64,000 nt of DNA from assembly GCA_040219275.1 (NCBI GenBank), contig JAVJSU010000023.1, positions 62,001 to 126,000 on the forward strand, given 5' to 3'. Below the pieces are notes generated by a model. It made no database searches. It saw only the letters and a program-made list of their open reading frames with translations, and had not been told where the DNA came from. Shown piece after piece: positions 34,620 to 42,658 of the stretch; the first letter of the stretch is position 1; each line of letters begins with the position of its first letter. The translations under genes and the position numbers were made by a program. Source of the DNA: JAVJSU01 sp040219275. Lineage in GTDB: Bacteria > Chloroflexota > Anaerolineae > Aggregatilineales > Phototrophicaceae.

Positions 34620-34931
34620 ATGGTCATCAAGAACAAGATTCGCATCCGGTTGAAGGCATACGATCATCGCATTCTCGACCAGTTCGCACAGCGTATTGTG
34701 GAAACCGCAGAACGCACAGGTGCACGGGTTGTTGGTCCGGTACCGTTGCCCACCCGGCTGGAACGTTTTACGGTGATGCGTTCGCCGTTTATCGATAAAG
34801 ACTCTCAGGAACATTTTGAGATTCGCACACACAAGCGCCTCATTGATGTGCTTGACCCGGACAGCAAAACCATCGACACACTGATGCGTTTGAACGGTCC
34901 GGCGGGTGTGGATATTGAAATCAAAATTTAA
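34620..34931 (+). CDS. rpsJ: 30S ribosomal protein S10
   Basis: A 103-residue S10, a 30S head protein that also works with NusB in antitermination. Conserved KIRIRLKAYDHRILDQFA, GPVPLPTRLERFTVMRSPFIDKDSQEHFEIRTHKRLID (read in pieces) and a C-terminal GPAGVDIEIKI. AAGGA lies before the ATG, with a small GCGG/CCGC hairpin just upstream (34594-34605). First gene of the S10 segment. A 111-nt gap with hairpins separates it from rplC. Confidence 0.98.
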   Translation: MVIKNKIRIRLKAYDHRILDQFAQRIVETAERTGARVVGPVPLPTRLERFTVMRSPFIDKDSQEHFEIRTHKRLIDVLDPDSKTIDTLMRLNGPAGVDIEIKI

Positions 34932-35042
34932 GACAGGCGGCGTAAGCGATAATTGTATCGCCGATGCGCCCGTAAAACAGACAGGGGCGGGAGATTTTTC
35001 CCGGCATAAAGTTATGTGCAGCACCCCTCTGGAGGCTAATTG
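34932..35042 (+). other. Hairpin-rich gap between rpsJ and rplC
   Basis: Contains a perfect 6-bp hairpin GCGATA/TATCGC with a 4-nt loop (34946-34961) and a second stem CGGGA/TCCCG around GATTTT near 34990. Other genes in this segment abut within a few nt, so this spacer stands out as a candidate leader for control of rplC-rplD. Confidence 0.4.
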
Positions 35043-35672
35043 ATGAAAAGCATAATCGGCAAAAAAGTAGGAATGACACAGGTCTTTGACGAACAGGGTA
35101 ATGCTGTTCCTGTAACTGTCATCGAAGCTGGTCCTTGCTACGTAACACAGGTACGTAACGCTGATCGTGATGGTTATTCTGCTGTTCAGCTCGGTTTTGA
35201 TGAAACAAAGCCGAAACGTCTGACACAGGGTCAACTCGGTCATTTGCGTCGTAACAACCTGCCTGCTCTGCGTTATTTACGTGAATTCCGCGTGAAGCAT
35301 GGGGAACTGGACGTAGAAGAAGGACAGGAAATTAAGGTTGATGTTTTTGAGCAAGGCGAGCGCGTAGATGTCATCGGCACCAGCAAGGGTCGTGGTTTCG
35401 CAGGTACGATTAAGCGTCATGGCTTTAGTCGTGGTCCGAAGACACATGGTCAGTCAGATCGTGAGCGTTCTCCTGGGTCCATCGGCATGTGTGCGCGTCC
35501 TGGTAAAACATTAAAAGGACAGCGTATGTCCGGGCACATGGGTAATGAGCGTGTAACGATCAAGAACTTGGAAGTTGTGGTTATTGATGCTGAACGCAAT
35601 CTGCTTGCTGTGCGTGGATCCGTGCCCGGTGCAAGGAATGGTATCGTTCTGATTAAGCCGGCGCGCAAGTAA
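35043..35672 (+). CDS. rplC: 50S ribosomal protein L3
   Basis: A 209-residue L3, an early assembly protein near the peptidyl-transferase centre. It starts MKSIIGKKVGMTQVFDEQG at ATG 35043 with GGAGG 7 nt upstream; a TTG codon directly before it is in frame but unlikely. Conserved GKGRGFAGTIKRHGF-type block and the tip region RERSPGSIGMCARPGKTLKG. rplD follows after 20 nt. Confidence 0.98.
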   Translation: MKSIIGKKVGMTQVFDEQGNAVPVTVIEAGPCYVTQVRNADRDGYSAVQLGFDETKPKRLTQGQLGHLRRNNLPALRYLREFRVKHGELDVEEGQEIKVDVFEQGERVDVIGTSKGRGFAGTIKRHGFSRGPKTHGQSDRERSPGSIGMCARPGKTLKGQRMSGHMGNERVTIKNLEVVVIDAERNLLAVRGSVPGARNGIVLIKPARK

Positions 35673-35692
35673 GGCAACGGAGGTAGATTGTG

Positions 35693-36325
35693 ATGGAAGC
35701 TCCTGTATTGGATATTAACGGCAAACAGGTTAAGACAGTAAACCTGCCCGCCGACATTTTTGAAGTCGAGGTTAATGTTGGTTTGATGCATCAGGCATTT
35801 GTTCGTCAGCTGGCGAACGCACGCCTTGGTACACATAAGACCAAGAACCGTAGTGAAATCCGGATGACGAAAGCCAAATGGTATCGTCAAAAGGGTACCG
35901 GACGTGCGCGTCATGGTGCGAAGAGCGCCCCGATTTTCGTCGGTGGTGGTGTTGCACACGGTCCTCGTCCGCGTAAATACACCAAGTCTATGCCGCACAA
36001 AATGCGTCAACAGGCTATTCGCTGTGCATTGAGTGCGCTTGCTCGTGATGGGCAACTCGTATTCGTTGATGCAATGGCAATTGATGAACCCAAGACGAAA
36101 GCAATGCGTAACGTACTCGACAATCTGGCAGGGGTACAAACCTCCGCGCTAGTATTGCTGGCAAATGCCAATGAGAACGTTGAACGCAGTGTCCGTAATC
36201 TGGATGATGCTCGCTATCTGCGTGCGAACTATCTGAACATCCGTGACCTGTTGAAGTACGATAAGGTCATCGTTCCTCTGGACGCACTGGAAGTAATTCA
36301 GGGCATCTGGGGAAAGGAAAAATAA
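35693..36325 (+). CDS. rplD: 50S ribosomal protein L4
   Basis: A 210-residue L4, lining the exit tunnel; in many bacteria L4 represses its own operon. The extended tunnel loop contains KAKWYRQKGTGRARHGAKSAP and the conserved GGGVAHGPRPR. ATG 35693 lies 9 nt after GGAGG; a GTG directly upstream (35690) is a possible alternative. rplW starts 3 nt after its stop. Confidence 0.97.
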   Translation: MEAPVLDINGKQVKTVNLPADIFEVEVNVGLMHQAFVRQLANARLGTHKTKNRSEIRMTKAKWYRQKGTGRARHGAKSAPIFVGGGVAHGPRPRKYTKSMPHKMRQQAIRCALSALARDGQLVFVDAMAIDEPKTKAMRNVLDNLAGVQTSALVLLANANENVERSVRNLDDARYLRANYLNIRDLLKYDKVIVPLDALEVIQGIWGKEK

Positions 36326-36328
36326 GCA

Positions 36329-36622
36329 ATGGCAGAACTGCATCTTTATGACATTATTATCCGTCCGGTCATTACTGAAAAAAGTAATGAGATGTCCGAG
36401 GATAAAAAATATGTCTTTGAAGTTTCGCAACGAGCGAACAAAATTCAAATCCGCGAGGCAATCCGGGTGATTTTCAATGTTGATGTCAACAAAGTAAACA
36501 CCATGATTATGCCTGCAAAACGTGGGAAACGGGGTCGCAAGTTCTATCGGCGCTCAAGCCAGTGGAAGAAGGCGATTGTCACGCTGGAACCCGGTAACTC
36601 CATCGAACTGTTTAACGTTTAA
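36329..36622 (+). CDS. rplW: 50S ribosomal protein L23
   Basis: A 97-residue L23, located at the tunnel exit and a docking site for trigger factor and SRP. Conserved LYDIIIRPVITEKS, KYVFEVSQRANKIQIREAI and a basic loop KRGKRGRKFYRRSS, ending KAIVTLEPGNSIELF. GGAAAGGA at the end of rplD serves as ribosome site; rplB follows after 12 nt. Confidence 0.97.
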   Translation: MAELHLYDIIIRPVITEKSNEMSEDKKYVFEVSQRANKIQIREAIRVIFNVDVNKVNTMIMPAKRGKRGRKFYRRSSQWKKAIVTLEPGNSIELFNV

Positions 36623-36634
36623 GGGAAGTTTATA

Positions 36635-37468
36635 ATGCCGGTAAAAGTTTACAAGCCCACCTCGGCAGGTCGTCGAGACATGACAGGGCATTCATTTGAA
36701 GAAATCACCAGATCGAAGCCGGAATGGTCACTTACTGAACCGATCCGCAAATCCGGTGGTCGTAATAACAAGGGACGTATTACCGTTCGCCATCGCGGTG
36801 GCGGTCATAAGCGTCGTTATCGTCTGATTGATTTTAAGCGCAACAAGTTTGATGGTCGCGCTGAAGTCCTCAGTGTTGAATATGATCCGAATCGTTCCGC
36901 GCGTATCGCGTTGGTGCAATACGAAGACGGCGAAAAGCGATACATCATCGCGCCGCTCGGTCTCAAAGTCGGTGATAACATCGGCAATGGTGATCAGGCA
37001 GAACTCCGTCCGGGTAACGCACTGCCGATTAAGGACATTCCGCTTGGTACGCAGATTCATAACATTGAACTGATGCCGGGTAAGGGCGGTCAAATTGCCC
37101 GTGCGGCAGGAACTTCTGCCCAGTTGTTGGCGAAAGAGGGCACCTACGCTCAGGTTCGTCTGCCAAGTGGTGAAGTTCGTTTGATCCACGAGCGTTGCAT
37201 GGCAACTATCGGGCAGGTTGGTAATACCGATCATGGCAATGTCAAGATTGGTAAAGCTGGTCGTTCCCGTTGGTTAGGCTGGCGACCCTCTGTACGTGGT
37301 ACTGCGATGGATCCTGACAGCCATCCTCATGGTGGTGGTGAAGGTCGTACTGGTATCGGTATGGCGGCACCGAAAACGCCCTGGGGTAAGCCTGCGCTGG
37401 GTAAACGTACCCGTTCAAATAAGCGCACAAGCCGCTTCATCGTCCGTCGTCGTGGTAAGAGAAGATAG
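36635..37468 (+). CDS. rplB: 50S ribosomal protein L2
   Basis: A 277-residue L2, needed for subunit association and peptidyl-transferase assembly. Conserved segments are VYKPTSAGRRDMTG, KSGGRNNKGRITVRHRGGG, RYIIAPLGLKVGD and the C-terminal SVRGTAMDPDSHPHGGGEGR-type block with the conserved His, close to the catalytic centre. Length is standard. rpsS follows after 9 nt. Confidence 0.98.
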   Translation: MPVKVYKPTSAGRRDMTGHSFEEITRSKPEWSLTEPIRKSGGRNNKGRITVRHRGGGHKRRYRLIDFKRNKFDGRAEVLSVEYDPNRSARIALVQYEDGEKRYIIAPLGLKVGDNIGNGDQAELRPGNALPIKDIPLGTQIHNIELMPGKGGQIARAAGTSAQLLAKEGTYAQVRLPSGEVRLIHERCMATIGQVGNTDHGNVKIGKAGRSRWLGWRPSVRGTAMDPDSHPHGGGEGRTGIGMAAPKTPWGKPALGKRTRSNKRTSRFIVRRRGKRR

Positions 37469-37477
37469 GGATAACAT

Positions 37478-37753
37478 ATGTCGCGTTCCGCAAAAAAGGG
37501 ACCCTATATTCAAGCTCGGCTGTTAGAAAAAGTCGAGAAACTGAATAATGAAAACAAGAAAGCCGTGATCCGTACATGGAGCCGTGCCAGCACCATCTAC
37601 CCGCAACTTGTGGGGCATACCGTTGCGGTTCACGATGGTCGCCGTCACGTTCCGATTTACGTCACGGAAAATATGGTCGGTCATAAGCTAGGTGAATTTG
37701 CCCCAACACGTACTTATCGTGGTCACCTTGCTGAGAAGAAGAAGAAGAGATAG
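37478..37753 (+). CDS. rpsS: 30S ribosomal protein S19
   Basis: A 91-residue S19 of the 30S head, bound to S13. It starts MSRSAKKGPYIQARLLEKVE and includes IRTWSRASTIYPQLVGHTVAVHDGRRHVPIYV and GHKLGEFAPTRTYRGH (read as blocks), all canonical, with a Lys-rich tail. Gap to rplV is 6-9 nt. Confidence 0.97.
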   Translation: MSRSAKKGPYIQARLLEKVEKLNNENKKAVIRTWSRASTIYPQLVGHTVAVHDGRRHVPIYVTENMVGHKLGEFAPTRTYRGHLAEKKKKR

Positions 37754-37762
37754 GCGGAGATG

Positions 37763-38104
37763 ATGGAAGTACGTGCGATAAATAAACATTTGCCGATTTC
37801 TCCGCAGAAACTGCGTCTGGTCTGTGATCAGGTGCGTGGTATGGATGCAGAACAGGCGCGTATTGTCCTGCAATTCATGACTCAGAAGGGTGCTGAATTA
37901 ATCGGTAAGACGCTGAACTCTGCGATTTCTAACGCGGAAAATAATTATGATCTTGATCCGTCAGGATTGTTTATTTCCGAGATTTTTGCAGATGAAGGTC
38001 CCCGCCTAAAGCGATTTAAGGCAGGGGCGCGTGGTCGCTATAAGCCGCGTGTGAAACGTACGGCACACCTGACGATCATCCTTGATGAGCGAGAGGGAGC
38101 GTAA
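37763..38104 (+). CDS. rplV: 50S ribosomal protein L22
   Basis: A 113-residue L22, whose beta hairpin lines the exit tunnel and is a site of macrolide resistance. MEVRAINKHLPISPQKLRLV begins it; NSAISNAENNYDLDP and the hairpin DEGPRLKRFKAGARGRYKPR are diagnostic. Two ATGs in a row (37760, 37763) can start it; GGAG at 37756-37759 directly abuts the first, so I favour the second. rpsC follows after 3 nt. Confidence 0.97.
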   Translation: MEVRAINKHLPISPQKLRLVCDQVRGMDAEQARIVLQFMTQKGAELIGKTLNSAISNAENNYDLDPSGLFISEIFADEGPRLKRFKAGARGRYKPRVKRTAHLTIILDEREGA

Positions 38105-38107
38105 GTT

Positions 38108-38797
38108 ATGGGTCGTAAAGTTAACCCGATTGGCTATCGTCTAAAGATTAATCGTGATTGGGACGCTCGCTGGTATGCTGAAGGCGCAAAATACGTCGAA
38201 CAGCTACAGGAAGACCGTGCCATCCGCAATTATATCAACGACAAATCAGATCGCGCGGGTATCTCTTTAGTAGAGATTGAGCGTTATCCGAACCAAGTAC
38301 TTGTAAATATCCACACTGCCCGCCCCGGTATCGTTATCGGTCGTAAAGGTGAAGCAGTCAAGAAGGTCAAAAACGATCTTCAGGAGATGACAGGTAAGCA
38401 AGTCCGTGTTGAGGTCACAGAAATTACTAAACCTGACCTTGATGCAACTCTGGTGGCTAAAAACATTGCCAGCCAACTTGAACGCCGTATTGGTCACAGT
38501 CGTGCCATGAAGCGTGCGATTGGACAGGCAATGCGACAGGGCGCACAGGGTATTCGTATTCAGGTGAGTGGTCGTCTTGCCGGTTCTGATATGGCGCGAC
38601 GTGAAGGTATGAACGAGGGACGTATTCCCCGCCATACTCTGCGTGCGAATATTGATTATGGGTTTACCGAAGCGTTGACGACATTTGGGCGCATTGGTAT
38701 CAAGGTCTGGGTTTATAAGGGCGAAGTCCTTGACTCTGACGAAGAAATTTCGAATAAGCGAGCCGGTGATCAGAAAGACGTGTACGTTAGCCCATAA
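38108..38797 (+). CDS. rpsC: 30S ribosomal protein S3
   Basis: A 229-residue S3 at the mRNA entry channel. N-terminal MGRKVNPIGYRLKINRDWDA-type block, then a type II KH domain with the IGRKGE loop, then GIRIQVSGRLAGSDMARRE and the C-terminal GRIGIKVWVYKGEV. Canonical length. A 56-nt gap separates it from rplP. Confidence 0.98.
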   Translation: MGRKVNPIGYRLKINRDWDARWYAEGAKYVEQLQEDRAIRNYINDKSDRAGISLVEIERYPNQVLVNIHTARPGIVIGRKGEAVKKVKNDLQEMTGKQVRVEVTEITKPDLDATLVAKNIASQLERRIGHSRAMKRAIGQAMRQGAQGIRIQVSGRLAGSDMARREGMNEGRIPRHTLRANIDYGFTEALTTFGRIGIKVWVYKGEVLDSDEEISNKRAGDQKDVYVSP

Positions 38798-38853
38798 TCT
38801 GGGGTGACGTGCGTTTCTGAAAGACAGCCACCCGGCACGAGGAGCGTAGGCTT

Positions 38854-39288
38854 ATGTTAATGCCAAAACGAGTAAAGTATCGCAAGCAAATGCGCGGACG
38901 CATGAGAGGTTTAGCGTCACGCGGGGCTGTTGTGCAATTCGGAGATTACGGCTTACAGTCAACCGAACCAGTTTGGTTAACCAGCCGTCAGATCGAGGCA
39001 GCCCGCCGTGCAATCGTCCGTTATATCAGACGACGTGGTAAAATTTGGATCCGGGTCTTCCCAGATAAGCCCGTGACGCAGAAACCAGCCGAAACCCGTA
39101 TGGGTAAAGGTAAGGGTTCTGTAGAATTCTGGGTCGCCGTCATTAAGCCGGGGCGTGTGCTGTTTGAGATGAGCGGTGTCGAAGAAGGTGTTGCCCGTGA
39201 GGCGCTTCGTTTAGCGTCACACAAGCTACCCTGCAAGACCAAGTTCGTCAAGCGTATTGACCCGATCTCTGGTCAGGAGGTGAGTTAA
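38854..39288 (+). CDS. rplP: 50S ribosomal protein L16
   Basis: A 144-residue L16, next to the A-site tRNA. It begins MLMPKRVKYRKQMRGRMRG and contains EAARRAIVRYIRRRGKIWIR and PAETRMGKGKGSVEFWVAVIKPGR. ACGAGGAGCG provides the ribosome site. Its stop codon overlaps the rpmC start by one base (TAATG), indicating translational coupling. Confidence 0.98.
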   Translation: MLMPKRVKYRKQMRGRMRGLASRGAVVQFGDYGLQSTEPVWLTSRQIEAARRAIVRYIRRRGKIWIRVFPDKPVTQKPAETRMGKGKGSVEFWVAVIKPGRVLFEMSGVEEGVAREALRLASHKLPCKTKFVKRIDPISGQEVS

Positions 39289-39503
39289 TGGACGTGCGTG
39301 AAATTCGACAAATGTCTGATTCAGACTTATTGGATGCGGTAGAGGATAAGAAGGAAGAACTTTTTAACCTTCGTTTCCAGAAAGCATCCGGTCAGCTTGA
39401 AAACACCAATATCGTTGGTAATGTGAAGCGTGATATTGCACGTTTATACACAGTGCTGAATGAACGCAATTTGGCGGCATTGGTGGCAGGAGAGGAAGAA
39501 TAA
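39288..39503 (+). CDS. rpmC: 50S ribosomal protein L29
   Basis: A 71-residue L29, a two-helix protein at the tunnel exit beside L23. Conserved EIRQMSDSDLLDAVEDKKEELFNLRFQKASGQLEN (read as blocks) and NVKRDIARLYTVLNER. It overlaps rplP by one base; rpsQ starts 2 nt after its stop. Confidence 0.96.
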   Translation: MDVREIRQMSDSDLLDAVEDKKEELFNLRFQKASGQLENTNIVGNVKRDIARLYTVLNERNLAALVAGEEE

Positions 39504-39505
39504 GC

Positions 39506-39778
39506 ATGGCGAACAATCGCAAGCGCCTTCAGGGGCGCGTCGTGAGTGACAAAATGGAAAAAACGGTGGTGGTAGAAATTATCCGCCGTAGTATGCACCC
39601 GGTTTATAAAAAATTCGTGACGAGCACCCGCAAGGTGATGGCACACGATGAAAGCAACGCTATTCCGGTAGGTGCTGAAGTCCGTTTAGTCGAAAGCCGC
39701 CCGTTAAGCAGGCGGAAGCGTTGGGTTGTTGAAGAAGTTATTCAAAACCCGGACATCATTACGGGCGGGGAGGTCTAG
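39506..39778 (+). CDS. rpsQ: 30S ribosomal protein S17
   Basis: A 90-residue S17, an OB-fold primary binder of 16S rRNA. Typical KRLQGRVVSDKMEKTVVVEI, HPVYKKFVTSTRKVMAHDE and VRLVESRPLSRRKRWVVEEV. A C-terminal extension of a few residues is seen. rplN starts 3 nt after its stop with GGGGAGGT as ribosome site. Confidence 0.97.
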   Translation: MANNRKRLQGRVVSDKMEKTVVVEIIRRSMHPVYKKFVTSTRKVMAHDESNAIPVGAEVRLVESRPLSRRKRWVVEEVIQNPDIITGGEV

Positions 39779-39781
39779 AGA

Positions 39782-40153
39782 ATGATTCAGACTGAATCTC
39801 GCCTTAAGGTCGCTGATAACAGCGGCGCACAGGAAGTTCTTGTCATCCGTGTTTTGGGTGGTTCTAAGAAGCGTTATGGTCGTGTTGGTGACGTTGTCGT
39901 TGCCACCGTCAAATCAGCTTCTACACAGGGTAACATTAAAAAGAGTGAGATCGTGCGCGCAGTGATCGTCCGTACTGCCAAAGAGTTTCGTCGCTCTGAT
40001 GGTTCATACATCAGATTTGATGATAACGCGGTTGTGATATTGGACACTGATCTGACGAACCCTAAGGGGACGCGCGTTTTTGGACCTGTGGCACGCGAAC
40101 TGCGTGATAAGGGCTTCATGAAGATCGTATCACTCGCGCCTGAGACACTTTAG
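39782..40153 (+). CDS. rplN: 50S ribosomal protein L14
   Basis: A 123-residue L14, part of an intersubunit bridge and the binding site of the silencing factor RsfS. MIQTESRLKVADNSGAQEVL and GDVVVATVKSA, VRTAKEFRRSDGSYIRFDDN, and GTRVFGPVARELR are diagnostic. Standard length; start of the spc segment. Confidence 0.98.
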   Translation: MIQTESRLKVADNSGAQEVLVIRVLGGSKKRYGRVGDVVVATVKSASTQGNIKKSEIVRAVIVRTAKEFRRSDGSYIRFDDNAVVILDTDLTNPKGTRVFGPVARELRDKGFMKIVSLAPETL

Positions 40154-40173
40154 GATCAGGAGAGGATAAGATC

Positions 40174-40497
40174 ATGCAACGAATTAAGAGTGGTGACACC
40201 GTAGAAATTATTGCCGGTAAAGATGTGGGTGTACGCGGTGAAGTTATCGAAGTACTCCCTAAAGAAAACCGTGTCATTATCAGCGGTGCGAATGTTATGA
40301 AGAAGCATCAGAAAGCCCGGCAAGCTGGCAACCAGCAGATTCCGGCGCAGATTGTAGAATTTAATGCGCCAATGGATCTGTCAAACGTAATGCTCGTTTG
40401 CCCGGACACAGATGCACCGACACGAGTTGGTTTCCGTTTTAACGCGGAGGGGCGCAAGGTGCGCTTTTCCAAACGTAGCGGTAAAGATATTGAGTAA
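40174..40497 (+). CDS. rplX: 50S ribosomal protein L24
   Basis: A 107-residue L24, an assembly initiator with a KOW motif (KSGDTVEIIAGKDVGVRGEV). The following VLPKENRVIISGANVMKKHQK and the C-terminal region lacking extra domains are canonical. AGGAGAGG precedes the ATG. rplE follows after 22 nt. Confidence 0.97.
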   Translation: MQRIKSGDTVEIIAGKDVGVRGEVIEVLPKENRVIISGANVMKKHQKARQAGNQQIPAQIVEFNAPMDLSNVMLVCPDTDAPTRVGFRFNAEGRKVRFSKRSGKDIE

Positions 40498-40519
40498 GAA
40501 CCGGAGCGAGTGATAAAAA

Positions 40520-41068
40520 ATGGCTAATATACAACCCATACAAACCCGCTACCGCGAAGAAGTTTTGCCGACACTCATGGAAGAGTTTGGCTACGATAAT
40601 ATCATGCGAGTTCCTGGTATCCAGAAGGTTGTTGTGAACATCGGTGTGGGGGAAGCGGTAGATAACCCTAAATCACTGGATGGCGCAGTAGAAGACCTTC
40701 GTAAAATAACCGGGCAACAACCTATCGTTACCAAAGCACGTAAGAGCATTGCAACCTTCAAGTTGCGTGAAGGTCGTGCGATTGGTGCAAAGGTGACCCT
40801 GCGTGGCGAACGCATGTGGGCACTTTTGGATCGCTTGATAAACGTCGCACTGCCGCGTATTCGTGACTTTCGTGGTACCCCGGCGAAGCTCGACGGACGC
40901 GGTAATTATACAGTTGGTCTTCGTGAACAATTGGTGTTCCCGGAAATCGACTTTGATAAGGTAGACAAAGTGCGTGGTATGGAAATTACCATCGTCACAA
41001 CTGCCGACACTGACGAGGAGGGTCGTCGCCTGCTGAAGTTGCTGGGTATGCCCTTCCAGGAAGACTAA
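40520..41068 (+). CDS. rplE: 50S ribosomal protein L5
   Basis: A 182-residue L5, 5S rRNA-binding protein. RVPGIQKVVVNIGVGEAVDN, AVEDLRKITGQQPIVTKARKSIATFKLREG (read as blocks), GAKVTLRGERMW and RDFRGTPAKLDGRGNYTVGLREQLVFPEI are diagnostic. Standard length. The zinc-type S14 gene follows after 21 nt. Confidence 0.98.
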   Translation: MANIQPIQTRYREEVLPTLMEEFGYDNIMRVPGIQKVVVNIGVGEAVDNPKSLDGAVEDLRKITGQQPIVTKARKSIATFKLREGRAIGAKVTLRGERMWALLDRLINVALPRIRDFRGTPAKLDGRGNYTVGLREQLVFPEIDFDKVDKVRGMEITIVTTADTDEEGRRLLKLLGMPFQED

Positions 41069-41089
41069 CGAGGACGACGGAGAAATTTT

Positions 41090-41272
41090 ATGGCTAAAAA
41101 ATCGATGATTGCTCGTGAGAAGAATCGTAAGTACGAAGTGCGCGTGCGTAATCGTTGTATGAAGTGCGGTCGTCCCCGTGCTTATATGCGCCGGTTTGGC
41201 TTATGCCGCATTTGCTTCCGCGAGATGGCACTGAAGGGTGAAATCCCTGGTGTCGTTAAATCAAGCTGGTAG
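41090..41272 (+). CDS. rpsN: 30S ribosomal protein S14, zinc-binding type
   Basis: A 60-residue S14 of the short zinc-dependent class (rpsZ type). Four Cys ligands at positions 23, 26, 39 and 42 form CMKCGRPRAYMRRFGLCRIC. It sits in the 30S head. The C-terminus GVVKSSW is canonical. No zinc-free S14 copy is visible in the window. Confidence 0.97.
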   Translation: MAKKSMIAREKNRKYEVRVRNRCMKCGRPRAYMRRFGLCRICFREMALKGEIPGVVKSSW

Positions 41273-41287
41273 GAGTTGCGCTGAATT

Positions 41288-41692
41288 ATGACAAGCGATC
41301 CAATTGCAGATATGTTAACGCGAATTCGTAATGCACTGATGGCTGGAAAGCCTAATGTGGACGTGCCGCGTTCAAAAATTAAGGTGGAAATCGCACGTAT
41401 CCTTAAAGAAGAAGGCTACGTAGAAGAGTTTATGGTGGGTGATGATACCCCCATTCCGATGATCCACATCACCTTGAAGTACTTCGGTACTCGCCGTGAT
41501 CGCCGTCCGGTTATCACCAATCTCACCCGTATAAGTAAACCCGGTCGTCGTGTGTATCGTAACCGCCGTGATTTACCGCGCGTTTTGAGCGGCACAGGTA
41601 TCGCGATCATCACCACACCTAAAGGGGTGATGACTGCACAACAGGCTCGACGTGAGCGTGTTGGCGGTGAAGTACTGTGCTACGTTTGGTAG
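41288..41692 (+). CDS. rpsH: 30S ribosomal protein S8
   Basis: A 134-residue S8, a 16S central-domain binder that represses the spc operon in E. coli. DPIADMLTRIRNALMAGKPNVDVP, KVEIARILKEEGYVE and the C-terminal GIAIITTPKGVMTAQQARRERVGGEVLCYVW are diagnostic. Gap to S14 is 15 nt, also 15 nt to rplF. Confidence 0.98.
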   Translation: MTSDPIADMLTRIRNALMAGKPNVDVPRSKIKVEIARILKEEGYVEEFMVGDDTPIPMIHITLKYFGTRRDRRPVITNLTRISKPGRRVYRNRRDLPRVLSGTGIAIITTPKGVMTAQQARRERVGGEVLCYVW

Positions 41693-41707
41693 GTTAGGGA
41701 GCGAACG

Positions 41708-42253
41708 ATGTCACGTATTGGTAAACAACCCGTTGTGCTACCCAACAAAGTCGATGTCAAAATCGATGGTAAGCAAGTAACGGTAAAAGGACCTAAAGGT
41801 GAACTGTCTATGACCGTTCACCCCGCTATGACCGTTGAAATGGAAGACGGTCAATTGATTGCGAAACGCCCCAATGATGAGCGCCAGAATCGCGCATTAC
41901 ACGGTTTAACCCGTGCGCTACTGGCGAACATGGTTACGGGTGTTTCAGAAGGTTTTCGTAAGACCCTTCTTATTGAAGGTGTTGGCTATCAGGCGATCCA
42001 AGAAGGTCAAAATCTGTCGATGAAGCTCGGCTTCTCGCATGATGTGATCATCGAACCGCCAGAAGGCATTACCTTTGATGTGCCTAAAGAAAGTCGTGGT
42101 CGTACCATCATTATTGATGGTTATGATAAACAGGTTGTGGGTCAAGTTGCGGCTAACATCCGTGGATTGCGTCCACCAGAACCGTATAAAGGCAAGGGTG
42201 TTCGCTACGACAATGAGATTATCCGCCGTAAAGCGGGTAAGTCAGCGAAATAA
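41708..42253 (+). CDS. rplF: 50S ribosomal protein L6
   Basis: A 181-residue L6 with two homologous domains, near the factor-binding site. SRIGKQPVVLPNKVDVKIDG, KGPKGELSMTVHP, GVGYQAIQEGQNLSMKLGFSH and the C-terminal IRGLRPPEPYKGKGVRYDNE are canonical. GGGAGCGA is the ribosome site. Confidence 0.98.
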   Translation: MSRIGKQPVVLPNKVDVKIDGKQVTVKGPKGELSMTVHPAMTVEMEDGQLIAKRPNDERQNRALHGLTRALLANMVTGVSEGFRKTLLIEGVGYQAIQEGQNLSMKLGFSHDVIIEPPEGITFDVPKESRGRTIIIDGYDKQVVGQVAANIRGLRPPEPYKGKGVRYDNEIIRRKAGKSAK

Positions 42254-42267
42254 GGTAGGTTTGTGTT

Positions 42268-42642
42268 ATGGCAGATATTCAAGGAAAACAAAAGTACGAC
42301 TCGCGCAAGCGTCGTCATTACCGTCTTCGCGCCCGGTTAGCTGGTACGGCAGAACGTCCGCGCCTCAACATCTTTAGAAGCCTGTCCAATATCTATGCAC
42401 AGGTGATTGACGATGTGAGTGGCAAAACGGTTGCTTCGGCATCCACCGTGGACAATGAAATCGCACCGGAACTTAAGGGCAAGAGCAAGGTAGACGCGGC
42501 ACGTATTGTCGGCAAGTACGTTGCAGAACGTGCGAAGCAGGCAGGAGTTGAAGCGGTCGTTTTTGATCGTGGTGGCTACAAGTACCATGGACGTGTGGCT
42601 GCACTCGCTGATGGCGCGCGCGAAGCCGGTCTGAAATTCTAA
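42268..42642 (+). CDS. rplR: 50S ribosomal protein L18
   Basis: A 124-residue L18, a 5S rRNA binder. RKRRHYRLRARLAGTAERPRLNIFRSLSNIYAQVIDD (read as blocks), VGKYVAERAKQAGVEAVVFDRGG and YHGRVAALADGAREAGLKF are diagnostic. Gap to L6 is 14 nt and to rpsE 16 nt. Confidence 0.98.
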   Translation: MADIQGKQKYDSRKRRHYRLRARLAGTAERPRLNIFRSLSNIYAQVIDDVSGKTVASASTVDNEIAPELKGKSKVDAARIVGKYVAERAKQAGVEAVVFDRGGYKYHGRVAALADGAREAGLKF

Positions 42643-42658
42643 AGTGGAGTAATTAAGT

